Positions 33,922 to 42,316 of a DNA stretch of 64,000 nt are shown piece after piece. The stretch covers positions 160,411-224,410 of the forward strand of contig NZ_JBHTCT010000037.1 of assembly GCF_042665595.1 (NCBI RefSeq). The letters are read 5' to 3'. The stretch is from Bhargavaea changchunensis. GTDB taxonomy: Bacteria > Bacillota > Bacilli > Bacillales_A > Planococcaceae. The notes beneath the pieces were generated by a model. That model was not told the origin of the DNA and made no database searches. It saw nothing but the letters and a program-made list of their open reading frames with translations. How positions within the stretch are numbered: the stretch's first letter is position 1; each line of letters opens with the position of its first letter. Made by a program: the position numbers and the translations under genes.

Positions 33922-33950
33922 AGACAGCGCTTTCATGCGCTGTCTTTTTA
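33922..33950 (+). terminator. terminator hairpin overlapping tctC transcription start
   Basis: AGACAGCGC-TTTCAT-GCGCTGTCT-TTTTA, a perfect 9-bp stem. It ends the regulator transcript. The predicted tctC start (about 33926) lies within it, so the tctC mRNA would keep a 5' stem. Confidence 0.75.
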
Positions 33951-33976
33951 TATTGATCGAAGGGGATGAAAGCGAT

Positions 33977-34990
33977 ATGTGGAAAAAACTATCGGCTGTC
34001 TTATTGGCAGGATCGTTGGCTTTGAGCCTAGCAGCATGTTCTGAGGGGGATAACGCAGAGGCGGACAAGAGTTCCAATTATCCGGAGCGCAACATTACAA
34101 TCGTAGCGCCGTCGGGTGCCGGCGGCGGATGGGATCTGACCGCCCGGGCAATCGCAAAAACGATGAATGACACAGACCTGGTCGAAAAGGCGATTACCGT
34201 GGAGAACAAGCCTGGAGGGGGCGGCGCAGTCTACATGGCAGATTTCGCAACGAAAGAAGCGAAAAACGACTACGCGCTGATGGTCAAATCTCCACCGATT
34301 CTCATCAACAACAACAAAGCGGAAGGCAACAGCCCTTACGGCTATAAAGACACACGTCCGCTTGCACAGCTGACACGTGATTACGGGGCGATCGTTGTCC
34401 GTGAGGATTCGGAGTTCAAGACGCTGAAAGACGTTCTGGAAGCGATCAAGGCTGATCCTAAGAAAGTGACTCTGGCCGGCGGATCGGCACCTGGCTCCAT
34501 GGACCATCTGGTTGGTGTTCTTCCTGCATTCGAATATGGCATTGATCCGCAATCGGTCAAATACGTTTCCTATGACGGCGGAGGCGAAGCGGTAGCCGCC
34601 CTGCTCGGCAATAACGCAGACGTCATCGCGACTGATGCTTCCACCATCGCGGAATATGTGAAGGCTGGAGATGTGCGCGTGCTTGCAGTCAGCTCGACAG
34701 AGAGACTTGACGGGGAGCTGAAGGACGTCCCTACATTCAAGGAAGAGGGCATTGATGCTGAGTTCACGATCTGGCGCGGAATTTTCGCACCGAAGGAAAT
34801 GTCCGATGAGGCATTCGACTACTGGTCCATCAAGCTTGCAGAAATGGCTGAAACGGAAGAGTGGCAAGCTGAACTCGAACGGAACGGCTGGGAAAGCGAA
34901 TACCATAACGCCGAAGAGTTCACAACCTACCTGGAAGAGCAAGAGCAGGTCATTGTTGAATTGCTGACGGCGCTCGGCATGGAAAAATAA
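33977..34990 (+). CDS. tctC: TTT-family substrate-binding protein (TctC/Bug)
   Basis: 337 residues with a lipoprotein signal (LSLAAC). Bug-family motifs: ITIVAPSGAGGGWDLTARAI, ENKPGGGGAVYMADFA, VTLAGGSAPGSMDHL, SYDGGGEAVAALLGNNAD and FTIWRGIFAPKEMSDE. It captures a tricarboxylate or other carboxylate outside the cell. AGGGGATG precedes the ATG. It is first of tctCBA. Confidence 0.92.
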   Translation: MWKKLSAVLLAGSLALSLAACSEGDNAEADKSSNYPERNITIVAPSGAGGGWDLTARAIAKTMNDTDLVEKAITVENKPGGGGAVYMADFATKEAKNDYALMVKSPPILINNNKAEGNSPYGYKDTRPLAQLTRDYGAIVVREDSEFKTLKDVLEAIKADPKKVTLAGGSAPGSMDHLVGVLPAFEYGIDPQSVKYVSYDGGGEAVAALLGNNADVIATDASTIAEYVKAGDVRVLAVSSTERLDGELKDVPTFKEEGIDAEFTIWRGIFAPKEMSDEAFDYWSIKLAEMAETEEWQAELERNGWESEYHNAEEFTTYLEEQEQVIVELLTALGMEK

Positions 34991-35049
34991 AAGTAGGGGG
35001 CGGCTCGGCTCAACCGGCCGTCCTTTTATGTTAGAGAGGTGTCAAAATT

Positions 35050-35499
35050 ATGAGCAAAACATTCGACCGCTATGCGGGCATTATCTTTTTGGTAATTGGT
35101 CTGGTATTCGTGATGGAAGCGAGGAAAATTTCTCATAGCGCCTACGGATCCAGCGTGGGTCCGGATATTTTCCCGACAGGGCTCGGCATCCTGCTGATCC
35201 TGCTCAGTGCGCGGCTGATCTATGAAACATTCAAATACAAAGGGGAAGAAGGCAAAAAAGAGCCTGTCCAATACAAGCGGTTCCTGGTGATCTTCCTCAG
35301 TGCAGTGGCCTATGCCTTTCTACTTGAAAAAATCGGCTACGTGGCCTCCACTTTCCTGTTCCTGATTGTCGCCTTCCAGGCGATGGAACGGGGAAGCTGG
35401 CTAAAGACCCTGATCATCGCGGCTGTTTTTTCTTTCGGTGTTTACTATTTCTTCTCGGAACTGCTCGGCGGCGCGCTGCCGGGATTCCCGGGACTTTAA
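35050..35499 (+). CDS. tctB: TTT-family small permease subunit TctB
   Basis: 149 residues with four hydrophobic helices (about 10-25, 38-60, 78-95, 108-140). GSSVGPDIFPTGLGILLILLS is typical of TctB. It pairs with TctA in the membrane. Confidence 0.9.
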   Translation: MSKTFDRYAGIIFLVIGLVFVMEARKISHSAYGSSVGPDIFPTGLGILLILLSARLIYETFKYKGEEGKKEPVQYKRFLVIFLSAVAYAFLLEKIGYVASTFLFLIVAFQAMERGSWLKTLIIAAVFSFGVYYFFSELLGGALPGFPGL

Positions 35500-35514
35500 G
35501 GAGGAGGGAACGGA

Positions 35515-37041
35515 ATGGATACATTGCAATTTCTGGCTGACGGATTCAGCGTCGCGTTCCAATGGCATAATCTCCTCTTCGCGTTTATCGGTGTCCTCAT
35601 CGGGACCGCAGTAGGGGTCCTGCCGGGAATCGGTCCGATGAGCGGCGTCGCCCTCCTCATACCGGTGACGGCGACCATGACTTCAGGCCTCCCGACGGAT
35701 GCTGCCGCCGCAAGCTCCATCATTTTGCTGGCCGGGGTGTATTATGGAGCGATGTACGGCGGTTCAACCACTTCCATCCTGCTGAACACGCCGGGTGAAT
35801 CCTCCTCGGTTGTGACGACGTTGGACGGGTATCAGATGGCCAAACAGGGCCGGGCCGGGGCGGCTCTGTCGATTGCGGCGATCGGTTCGTTCGCGGCGGG
35901 CATCATTTCCCTGATCGGGCTGGTCCTGCTGGCGGAGCCGCTGTCCAACGTGGCCCTGAAATTCGGGCCCGCCGAGTATTTCTCCCTAATGCTTCTGGGG
36001 CTTGCCGCGGTCAGCGGGCTGGCAGGCAAGTCGATGACAAAGGCCTTGATGATGACTGTATTCGGCCTGATGCTCGGGACAGTCGGGATCGATGCTGTAT
36101 CCGGCATAGCGCGATTTACATATGACATGCCGATCCTTTATTCAGGATTTGAATTTTTGACCATCGCGGTTGGCCTTTTTGCGCTCGGTGAGGTCTTCAA
36201 GACGATTCTGGAGCGCGACGGGGCAGACGGCGCCATCGCCAAAATCCATCGCATCCTGCCGACCAAGCAGGATATGAAGGACAGTTCGGTTCCGATTGTG
36301 CGCAGCTCGCTTCTGGGCTTTTTCATCGGCGTGCTGCCGGGTGCGGGCGCTACGCTCGCTTCGTTCTTCTCCTACATCACGGAGAAAAAGTTCAGCAAGA
36401 CTCCGGAGAAATTCGGAAAAGGCGCCATCGCAGGAGTGGCAGGACCGGAGTCAGCAAACAACGCCGCTTCAGGCGGTGCCATGATTCCCTTGCTGACACT
36501 CGGCATTCCGGGTTCCGGGACCACTGCCATCCTGATGGGTGCGCTGATTATGTACAACATCCAGCCGGGTCCGCTGCTCTTTGATGAGCACCCGGAAGTG
36601 GCCTGGGGCCTCATTGCAAGTATGTTCATCGGCAACCTGATGCTTCTGGCGCTCAACATGCCGCTCGTCCGCGTGTTCGCCAAGGTAATCCAGACGCCCA
36701 AGAAGTACTTGCTCCCGATTATCGTGGCCATCTCGTTCTTCGGTGTCTACGCGGTCCAGTACACTACATTTGATTTATATCTGCTGCTTGCTTTCGGTAT
36801 CTTCGGCTATCTGCTGACGAAAAACGATTTCCCTGTTGCACCGCTTGTTCTGGCCCTTGTACTTGGGCCGATGATCGAGAACAACATGAGGAGGGCCCTC
36901 ACTATTTCAAATGGCGATTTCTCGATCTTCGTCACGAAGCCGTTATCCCTCGTCTTCCTGGTTGCGGCGGCGGCATGGCTTCTCATCCCACTAATCCTCA
37001 AGATGAGAGGCAAGTCGGTCATTGTAAACGAAGAAGAGTGA
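35515..37041 (+). CDS. tctA: TTT-family large permease subunit TctA
   Basis: 508 residues, 11-12 transmembrane helices. Signature segments VGVLPGIGPMSGVALLIPVT, YGAMYGGSTTSILLNTPGE and GVLPGAGATLASFFSYITEKK, plus PLLTLGIPGSGTTAILMGAL, define TctA. It forms the cation-coupled carboxylate channel. AAGGAGGAGGG precedes the ATG. Confidence 0.95.
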   Translation: MDTLQFLADGFSVAFQWHNLLFAFIGVLIGTAVGVLPGIGPMSGVALLIPVTATMTSGLPTDAAAASSIILLAGVYYGAMYGGSTTSILLNTPGESSSVVTTLDGYQMAKQGRAGAALSIAAIGSFAAGIISLIGLVLLAEPLSNVALKFGPAEYFSLMLLGLAAVSGLAGKSMTKALMMTVFGLMLGTVGIDAVSGIARFTYDMPILYSGFEFLTIAVGLFALGEVFKTILERDGADGAIAKIHRILPTKQDMKDSSVPIVRSSLLGFFIGVLPGAGATLASFFSYITEKKFSKTPEKFGKGAIAGVAGPESANNAASGGAMIPLLTLGIPGSGTTAILMGALIMYNIQPGPLLFDEHPEVAWGLIASMFIGNLMLLALNMPLVRVFAKVIQTPKKYLLPIIVAISFFGVYAVQYTTFDLYLLLAFGIFGYLLTKNDFPVAPLVLALVLGPMIENNMRRALTISNGDFSIFVTKPLSLVFLVAAAAWLLIPLILKMRGKSVIVNEEE

Positions 37042-37063
37042 TCCAGATACTCATGAAACATAG

Positions 37064-37099
37064 AAAGCAGGAAGGGGGAATTTTCCCTTCCTGCTTTTT
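37064..37099 (+). terminator. intrinsic terminator of tctCBA
   Basis: AAAGCAGGAAGGG / CCCTTCCTGCTTT followed by T residues. Confidence 0.9.
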
Positions 37100-37123
37100 C
37101 GTCATCTGTTACGGCGGGACCCC

Positions 37124-37200
37124 TCATCCACAGGTTGAGTCGAATTCTGAATAACTCTGTGGATAGGAACAAAATTGAAGAGTTATCAACAAGTGGATAA
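37124..37200. promoter_or_regulatory. cluster of four DnaA-box-like sites
   Basis: TCATCCACA (37124), TGTGGATAG (37158, reverse), TTATCAACA (37183) and AGTGGATAA (37192, reverse). Each is one mismatch from the DnaA box TTATCCACA. They lie within 77 bp of gene-free DNA after tctA. Confidence 0.55.
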
Positions 37201-37247
37201 GGTGAATCAAACAGAAACCCGCCGGATGTGGCGGGTTTTGTGCATAA

Positions 37248-37799
37248 CTATTGATGGTTTGGATTAAGAATCCCGAAAAGCAGGAGATCCTCATAACGGC
37301 CTTCTTTGAAGATATGGTCTTTCTGCGTGCCTTCGTACGTCATCCCGCACTTTTCCATGACTTTGCCGGAAGCGGGGTTGGACGCAAAGAACCTTGCATA
37401 GACCCGATGCAAGTCCTTATCACGAAAAGCGAAGTCCAATACGGCTCTTGCAGCTTCGGTGGCATATCCTTGCCCCCAATATTCCTCTCCGATCCAGTAG
37501 CCGATTTCTCCGTGGCGGTGTGCCTGCTGGTGGGAAAGTCCGATGGCTCCGTAGAGCTTGCCGCTTTCCTTGTTCGTGATTGCGAACTCATACATCCGCC
37601 CAGAGGTAAAGCTTTCATTGTGCGTTGCGATCCACTCCAGCGCGCTCTCCAACGGGTAGGGATGCGGCAGGTTCAGTGTGCTTTTATACAGGTTGTAGTT
37701 ATCGCAAAGCCGGCTGACTTCCGGTGCATCGGCTGCGTTGAAGCGGCGGAGCAGCAGGCGTTCTGTTTTGATCGTCGGGCTCGTGGCAGGCTGATTCAT
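37248..37799 (-). CDS. GNAT acetyltransferase, RimJ/RimL type
   Basis: 183 residues. IKTERLLLRRFNAADAPEVSRLC starts the fold; GEIGYWIGEEYWGQGYATEAARAVLDFAF holds the acetyl-CoA pyrophosphate loop and YARFFASNPASGKVMEKCGMTYEGTQKDHIFK the C-terminal half. The protein resembles ribosomal-protein-alanine acetyltransferases in shape; its substrate is unknown. Confidence 0.88.
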   Translation of the reverse strand: MNQPATSPTIKTERLLLRRFNAADAPEVSRLCDNYNLYKSTLNLPHPYPLESALEWIATHNESFTSGRMYEFAITNKESGKLYGAIGLSHQQAHRHGEIGYWIGEEYWGQGYATEAARAVLDFAFRDKDLHRVYARFFASNPASGKVMEKCGMTYEGTQKDHIFKEGRYEDLLLFGILNPNHQ

Positions 37800-37929
37800 C
37801 GGATCAATTCCTTCCTTGGAGATGTTTGTTAAGTACTATTGGACAATGCCGGACAAATTTCCTTTGAATGAAAAACAGGACATAAAAGAGCCCGGCCTGT
37901 CATCTCATGGGGTGTAGGGGAGGAATGGA

Positions 37930-38124
37930 ATGAATAAGCTCATGAAATCCTCCAATGACCGTGCCCTTTGTGGCGTGTGCGGGGGAATAGCGGAATTCAC
38001 GGGTATCTCATCATTTGTCGTCAGACTGATTTTTCTCCTGACTGCCTCTGCTTCCATATGGGTTTATCTGCTCTTGAATTGGACAATGGAAGAGCCGTTC
38101 TTGCTGAGAAACAAAATTGGATAA
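37930..38124 (+). CDS. PspC-domain small membrane protein
   Basis: 64 residues: NKLMKSSNDRALCGVCGGIAEFTGISSFVVRLIFLL is a near-complete PspC domain with one transmembrane helix (about 30-50). PspC-type proteins act at the membrane in phage-shock/envelope stress responses. GGGGAGGA precedes the ATG. Confidence 0.88.
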   Translation: MNKLMKSSNDRALCGVCGGIAEFTGISSFVVRLIFLLTASASIWVYLLLNWTMEEPFLLRNKIG

Positions 38125-38128
38125 ACGA

Positions 38129-38154
38129 AAAAACCCGCCATTCCGGCGGGTTTT
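38129..38154. terminator. bidirectional intrinsic terminator
   Basis: AAAACCCGCC-ATTCC-GGCGGGTTTT between convergent pspC-like and parR-like genes. Confidence 0.9.
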
Positions 38155-38163
38155 CTTCTGCCC

Positions 38164-38544
38164 TCATGCGAACGGGTCGTCGAAGTCGTCAAGGGCGCCC
38201 CAGGCGGGAGCGGGTTCCTTCGGCGGATCCGGTTCGGGTTCTGGTTCCACTTTTGGTATTTCTGCGCGTACGGGCGCCGGCGGGGCGGCCTCCGGTATGA
38301 AAAGATCACGGTCTTCCGCGCCGGCAAGTTCGAAGTTGATTTTTCTCGGCATGACTTCGGCGACATCGACGAAGCCCGTCTTCCGGTACAGCTGCTGGGC
38401 GGCGTACAGGAAGAAGTTCGACAGGTCGGACTGGGTATTGATCCAGTCGATGAACTCCGGCGTGAGATCGCGGCTCAAGTAAATATTGATCCGTTCCCCA
38501 TGCTGATAAGTTTTACTTCGATTCCGCGCCACTTGCGACCACAC
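38164..38544 (-). CDS. ParR-like DNA-binding partner of ParM homologue
   Basis: 126 residues. ERINIYLSRDLTPEFIDWINTQSDLSNFFLYAAQQLYRKTG (about 17-57) fits a ribbon-helix-helix adaptor. The rest is a Pro/Glu-rich linker ending in an acidic tail GALDDFDDPFA, like filament-binding tails of ParR-type adaptors (inference). GTG start after AAAAGGAATTAG, overlapping the ParM-like stop by 32 nt. Confidence 0.7.
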   Translation of the reverse strand: MWSQVARNRSKTYQHGERINIYLSRDLTPEFIDWINTQSDLSNFFLYAAQQLYRKTGFVDVAEVMPRKINFELAGAEDRDLFIPEAAPPAPVRAEIPKVEPEPEPDPPKEPAPAWGALDDFDDPFA

Positions 38545-39682
38545 CTAATTCCTTTTCTTTCTGCTGCTCATAGCGAGGCGAGCAGGTGTAGACGAGGAGG
38601 CCGCGCGCGTTGACGAACATCGGGTCTTGGAGGAACGTGACGTTGGTCGTGCGTTCCTTTGCATTCAGGATCTGCTGGAGATAGTCTTTCAGGATGGCTG
38701 CTCCGCCGCCATAGATGAAGACGTACGGGTCATCCTTCAGGTCGTCGATCTTGTTGATGATCGGACGGCTGATGCGCTGTGCCAGCTGCATGAGACCGGT
38801 CTGGGACTCCGCTTTCAGCTCATTGTGGCGCGGGTGTTCAGGATCGAAGTAAATCTCGTTGAACTCCGCCATCGAATCGATCGACTTGACCGGGTGGTTG
38901 CGGTTCCAGCGCTTCAGGATCTCGCTGATGGCCGATTTAACGCCGAAATTGAGGCCTTCCGACAGCTTAGGATTGAATCTGACGCCTTCCGTCACCACAA
39001 TCTCCGTCGTGCCGGAGCCGATGTCGAAGTGGAGTAGTGTCTTGTCGCTGAAGTCGACCTTCATGATCTTGTCGCCGACTTCCACTTTGCGCTCGGACAG
39101 CTTGCCGCCTTCATCGAAGACGACTCCCCACGCGGCTGCAGCGCCTTCAGGCAGGCACTTGCAGTATTCGATCTTGATCGTCACAGTCACATTGCGTCCG
39201 GACGGATGGTGGAAGATGACTTCGTGCGTCCCCATATAGCGGGCTGCGTTGTTTTTTGCCGCTTCCTGTGTAATCATGCCGACCGGCAGTGCCACGGACA
39301 GGTCGTATGTGACCGTGATCTTGTTTTTCTTGTATTCGCGGCGCATGGCATCGATTGCCAGGCCGGCGAGCGTCACAAGAACCGGGATCTCATCCGAAGA
39401 CTTGTCCGACCGCTTTTCAAGCTCGATACCCGGAAGCGTATCATTCAGCACCTTTTCTCCGATTACGTAGCGCTGGCCGTTAAAGGATAGCGCTTTGGAG
39501 TTGATCGTAACGTCAATATTCTCAAGCAGGGCATCCTTCGGAATATCTTCCATATCCATCAGTTCTGTCGTCTCTCCCATATACAGCGAGTAGACGGTAG
39601 GAATCAGAATTGGTTCATTATCTTTCACCCATAATTTTAGTGCGTTGTTACCGGCATCTGCGCCAGCTTTGAGTACTGCCAT
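38513..39682 (-). CDS. actin-like ParM/StbA family protein
   Basis: 389 residues. Actin-fold nucleotide motifs: phosphate-1 KAGADAGNNALKLWV, phosphate-2 LLHFDIGSGTTEIVVTEG, adenosine YVFIYGGGAAILKDYLQQ. ParM/StbA proteins polymerise to push plasmid copies apart; chromosomal copies in Bacillales have no settled role. The ATG at 39682 is 9 nt after GGGAG. It is first of a two-gene operon with the ParR-like gene. A 616-bp upstream gap carries repeats suited to a centromere. Confidence 0.88.
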   Translation of the reverse strand: MAVLKAGADAGNNALKLWVKDNEPILIPTVYSLYMGETTELMDMEDIPKDALLENIDVTINSKALSFNGQRYVIGEKVLNDTLPGIELEKRSDKSSDEIPVLVTLAGLAIDAMRREYKKNKITVTYDLSVALPVGMITQEAAKNNAARYMGTHEVIFHHPSGRNVTVTIKIEYCKCLPEGAAAAWGVVFDEGGKLSERKVEVGDKIMKVDFSDKTLLHFDIGSGTTEIVVTEGVRFNPKLSEGLNFGVKSAISEILKRWNRNHPVKSIDSMAEFNEIYFDPEHPRHNELKAESQTGLMQLAQRISRPIINKIDDLKDDPYVFIYGGGAAILKDYLQQILNAKERTTNVTFLQDPMFVNARGLLVYTCSPRYEQQKEKELGVVASGAESK

Positions 39683-39817
39683 TCCCATTCACTCCCTCTA
39701 GGTTTCTATCATTGATTATACCGCTCCCTCCTCATGATAGAAATAGAGAATATGTAGGATATGCGCACAAAAATCTTACAGGAATCGCCGAAAAGTGCGT
39801 TTTAGGAGGATAATATA

Positions 39818-39900
39818 TTTCTATTGTGCGCACATAGTATGTATGGAAATGTGAGTATATTGTATTTCTTTTGTGTGTATAATAGAAACACAATGTGTGA
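39818..39900. repeat. iterated TTTCTATTGTG motifs, candidate parC/operator
   Basis: TTTCTATTGTGCGCACATA (39818) and TTTCTTTTGTGTGTATA (39865) are direct copies; CACACATTGTGTTTCTATTA is present on the other strand (ends near 39899), and ATGCGCACAA lies at 39761. The block is 130-220 bp upstream of the ParM-like start, where a ParR-bound centromere and operator would be expected. The rest of 39683-40305 is AT-rich, with DnaA boxes and no convincing gene. Confidence 0.5.
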
Positions 39901-40196
39901 GAGTTAATAAAAGTAAATTATGGAATTATGGAAGGAGGAAAATTGATTGTTTTGCCTCCTTCACTCCTCTCTTCGACAAAAAATGCGAAAGAAAATATCT
40001 GCAGGAAAATGCCGTCGGACTTCTCATTCATCATTAAGCCATTTGGTGCTATTTTCATCTTGGTTTCATTTTCTGCTTCTCCTTCACCTTCACACCCTGC
40101 TTCGGATCTCTCTCCTTCACGGTCCTAAATCGTTGCTTCTCACCCGAATTTCAAAAATCATAGTAATCAACAAATCCACAGGTTAGGTAGATATTC

Positions 40197-40292
40197 TGTG
40201 GATAATATACATACAATCGCAATATACATAAATACTATTTCGGTTGTGTGGATAATATGTGTATAAACAAAAAGCATCTCTAATTGTCCACA
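40197..40292. promoter_or_regulatory. DnaA boxes between parM-like and ligD
   Basis: Two perfect TGTGGATAA boxes (40197-40205 and 40247-40255, 50 bp apart) plus TTGTCCACA (40284), one mismatch. Both perfect boxes continue as ATATACATA or ATATGTGTATA in AT-rich DNA. Confidence 0.6.
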
Positions 40293-40305
40293 GCGGATGA
40301 TTGAT

Positions 40306-42156
40306 CTATCCCAGCATTTCTTTAAGTTTCGTCAGCACGTCACCAAAGGGCTGGGAGGATCTTGATTCTTCCATCAGTCGAAAGGGGTCGCCTATTGTCC
40401 GCAGCCGTTCTGTCACTGTGTGGATGGTGAAGGTTTCCGGCCGAAGATCTTCTGTGAGCTCGTGCCATTCAAGCGGAGTTGCCACCGGTGCATGTCCCGC
40501 TCCGCGGGTAGAATAAGGAGCGATAATCGTTTTTCCCCGGGCATGCTGTACATAATCCACATACAGCCGCCCACCCCGATTTTTCTTCATCCTCTCGGTC
40601 GTGAACCGTTCGGGTGCCTGCTCGCACAGATAATCCGCGGCAAACGAAGTGAAGAGCCTTGTCTCCTCGTAGGTATACGTACCAGGAAGAATCGGGATAT
40701 ACAGCTGCATCCCTTTACCGCCGGATGTCTTCACGAATGTTTTCAGTCCAAAACCGTCAAACACTTTTTTAAGGCGGAGAGCAGCGTCTACTGCAAGCTG
40801 AAACTTTGAGGCATCCGGCGGATCCAGATCAAAAACAATCTCATCCGGATAGGTCGATTCTTCTCCCTTCCGCAACCGTCCAAAAGGGACGTGCAGCTCC
40901 AGTGCAGCCTGGTTGCCCAGCCAGAGAAGGGTTTCCAAACTGTTGCATAACAGAAGCTCACCTTCCTCTCCGGGTACTGTTTGGACAAATGAAGGAACGG
41001 GATCCGGGGCATGCTTTTGATAAAACCGTTCCGTGTCCTCTGTGCCGTGCGGATACCGGATGACCGTGAGCGGGCGGTCCTCAAGCCAGGGCAGCAGATG
41101 GGGCGAAGCGTGCTGCAGGTAAAGAAGGTAGCCATCCTTGTCGATTCCGGCTTCGGGAAATAGCGGCTTATCCGGATTTGTCACAGTGACCCCTGGTGGA
41201 ATCGGCTCAAGCGAACGCCGGTACCGTTGCACGGTGACGGTCTCCGGGTCTTCATCCAAAAGAAAACGGGAAAAGCGGGGTTCCCGCAGTTTTCCGCCGG
41301 ACTCACCGATCGTCAATACTTCTGCGACGACTGCCGGTGCCAGCGTAAAGACGCCTGATGGTCCTTCTGTCCCGTTTGCTTTGAAGAGCGCTGTGAGTGT
41401 TTTAGATTCTTCTTCGGAAAAACCATGGCGCAAAGTGACGACCTCCCGCCATTCTCCTTGGTCCAGAATGCGTCCTGAAAAGTTGCTGTTTTCCGTTTCG
41501 AATCCTGTCAGAACGACCGGAACGGCCCGCCAGTTTTTCACCTTTACCCAGTCGGTGGACCGGATGCCTTCCTGCCAGCGGCTACCGCTCCGCTTTGCAA
41601 CCAATCCCTCGCCATTTCCGGCGATCAGACGGCTTTTGAGCGGTTCGGGTCCGGTTCGGGCAGCCACTCCCTGCACCGAAGACGGGTCGAGGTAGTCTGT
41701 GTCCAAGGGAAAGGCGAGTGCCTGAAGCAGCTCGCCAAGCGCTTGTTTCCGCTTTTCGACAGTCATTGCCCGAAGGTCTGCACCGCTCTTCTCCAGCAGG
41801 TCGAACGCGGCAAATCGGCATGGAAACATGCGGCTCTGTTCCTCGATCGCTGACTGTGTGCGGAGTCTGGAACGGCGTGCTACGACGGAAAAATCACTTC
41901 TAACGTCGTTTAACAGAAAAACGAGCTCTCCGTCTAAAAGGAGGGGCAAGTAAGGGCGCGCTGCATCGCTTGCTTCCGAGATTGCTGCGATGATTTCAGG
42001 AAACCGGTCCGCCAGGTCATTCCCGTTCCGGCTAAGCAGGCGGATCCCGTCCTTCCGCCAGTCCAGAAGGCAACGGAAACCGTCGTATTTAACTTCATAC
42101 AGCCAGCCGGAGCCCTCCGGCAGCGTTTCTGCAGGTGTGAGCTTCATCGGTTTCAT
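40306..42156 (-). CDS. ligD: NHEJ DNA ligase D (ligase plus polymerase)
   Basis: 616 residues. The N-terminal ATP-dependent ligase has the nucleotidyl motif LYEVKYDGFRCLLDW (Lys about 24), LLDGELVF and LVAKRSGSRWQEG. The C-terminal polymerase/primase domain has VIRYPHGTE, EIVFDLDPPD (metal Asp pair) and VKTSGGKGMQLYIPI. No phosphoesterase domain, as in Bacillus LigD (YkoU). It repairs double-strand breaks with Ku, encoded divergently 160 bp away. AAAGGAGG precedes the ATG. Confidence 0.95.
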   Translation of the reverse strand: MKPMKLTPAETLPEGSGWLYEVKYDGFRCLLDWRKDGIRLLSRNGNDLADRFPEIIAAISEASDAARPYLPLLLDGELVFLLNDVRSDFSVVARRSRLRTQSAIEEQSRMFPCRFAAFDLLEKSGADLRAMTVEKRKQALGELLQALAFPLDTDYLDPSSVQGVAARTGPEPLKSRLIAGNGEGLVAKRSGSRWQEGIRSTDWVKVKNWRAVPVVLTGFETENSNFSGRILDQGEWREVVTLRHGFSEEESKTLTALFKANGTEGPSGVFTLAPAVVAEVLTIGESGGKLREPRFSRFLLDEDPETVTVQRYRRSLEPIPPGVTVTNPDKPLFPEAGIDKDGYLLYLQHASPHLLPWLEDRPLTVIRYPHGTEDTERFYQKHAPDPVPSFVQTVPGEEGELLLCNSLETLLWLGNQAALELHVPFGRLRKGEESTYPDEIVFDLDPPDASKFQLAVDAALRLKKVFDGFGLKTFVKTSGGKGMQLYIPILPGTYTYEETRLFTSFAADYLCEQAPERFTTERMKKNRGGRLYVDYVQHARGKTIIAPYSTRGAGHAPVATPLEWHELTEDLRPETFTIHTVTERLRTIGDPFRLMEESRSSQPFGDVLTKLKEMLG

Positions 42157-42316
42157 GGTTTGCCTCCTTTATAGCGGCAGGATTTTCCGGGAGAGTTAAG
42201 ATTACATGTCCATTCCCAGACGCCCGCTCTACTCCATTCCAGTGTGCACTCCCCGGAAAACTTCATACATAGCGGGGCGGGAACAGGACATGCTAGGGGA
42301 AAAAGCAGGTGATGGG

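Noticed and set aside
39928..40186. Small frames between the parM-like and ligD genes
   Set aside because: A ribosome-like GAAGGAGG exists, but the products are low-complexity Ser/Leu/Pro strings in the repeat-rich gap; not convincing.
37124..40292. A functional chromosomal origin
   Set aside because: DnaA boxes are present, but there is no dnaA, dnaN or rep gene, and the boxes form two small clusters 3 kb apart.
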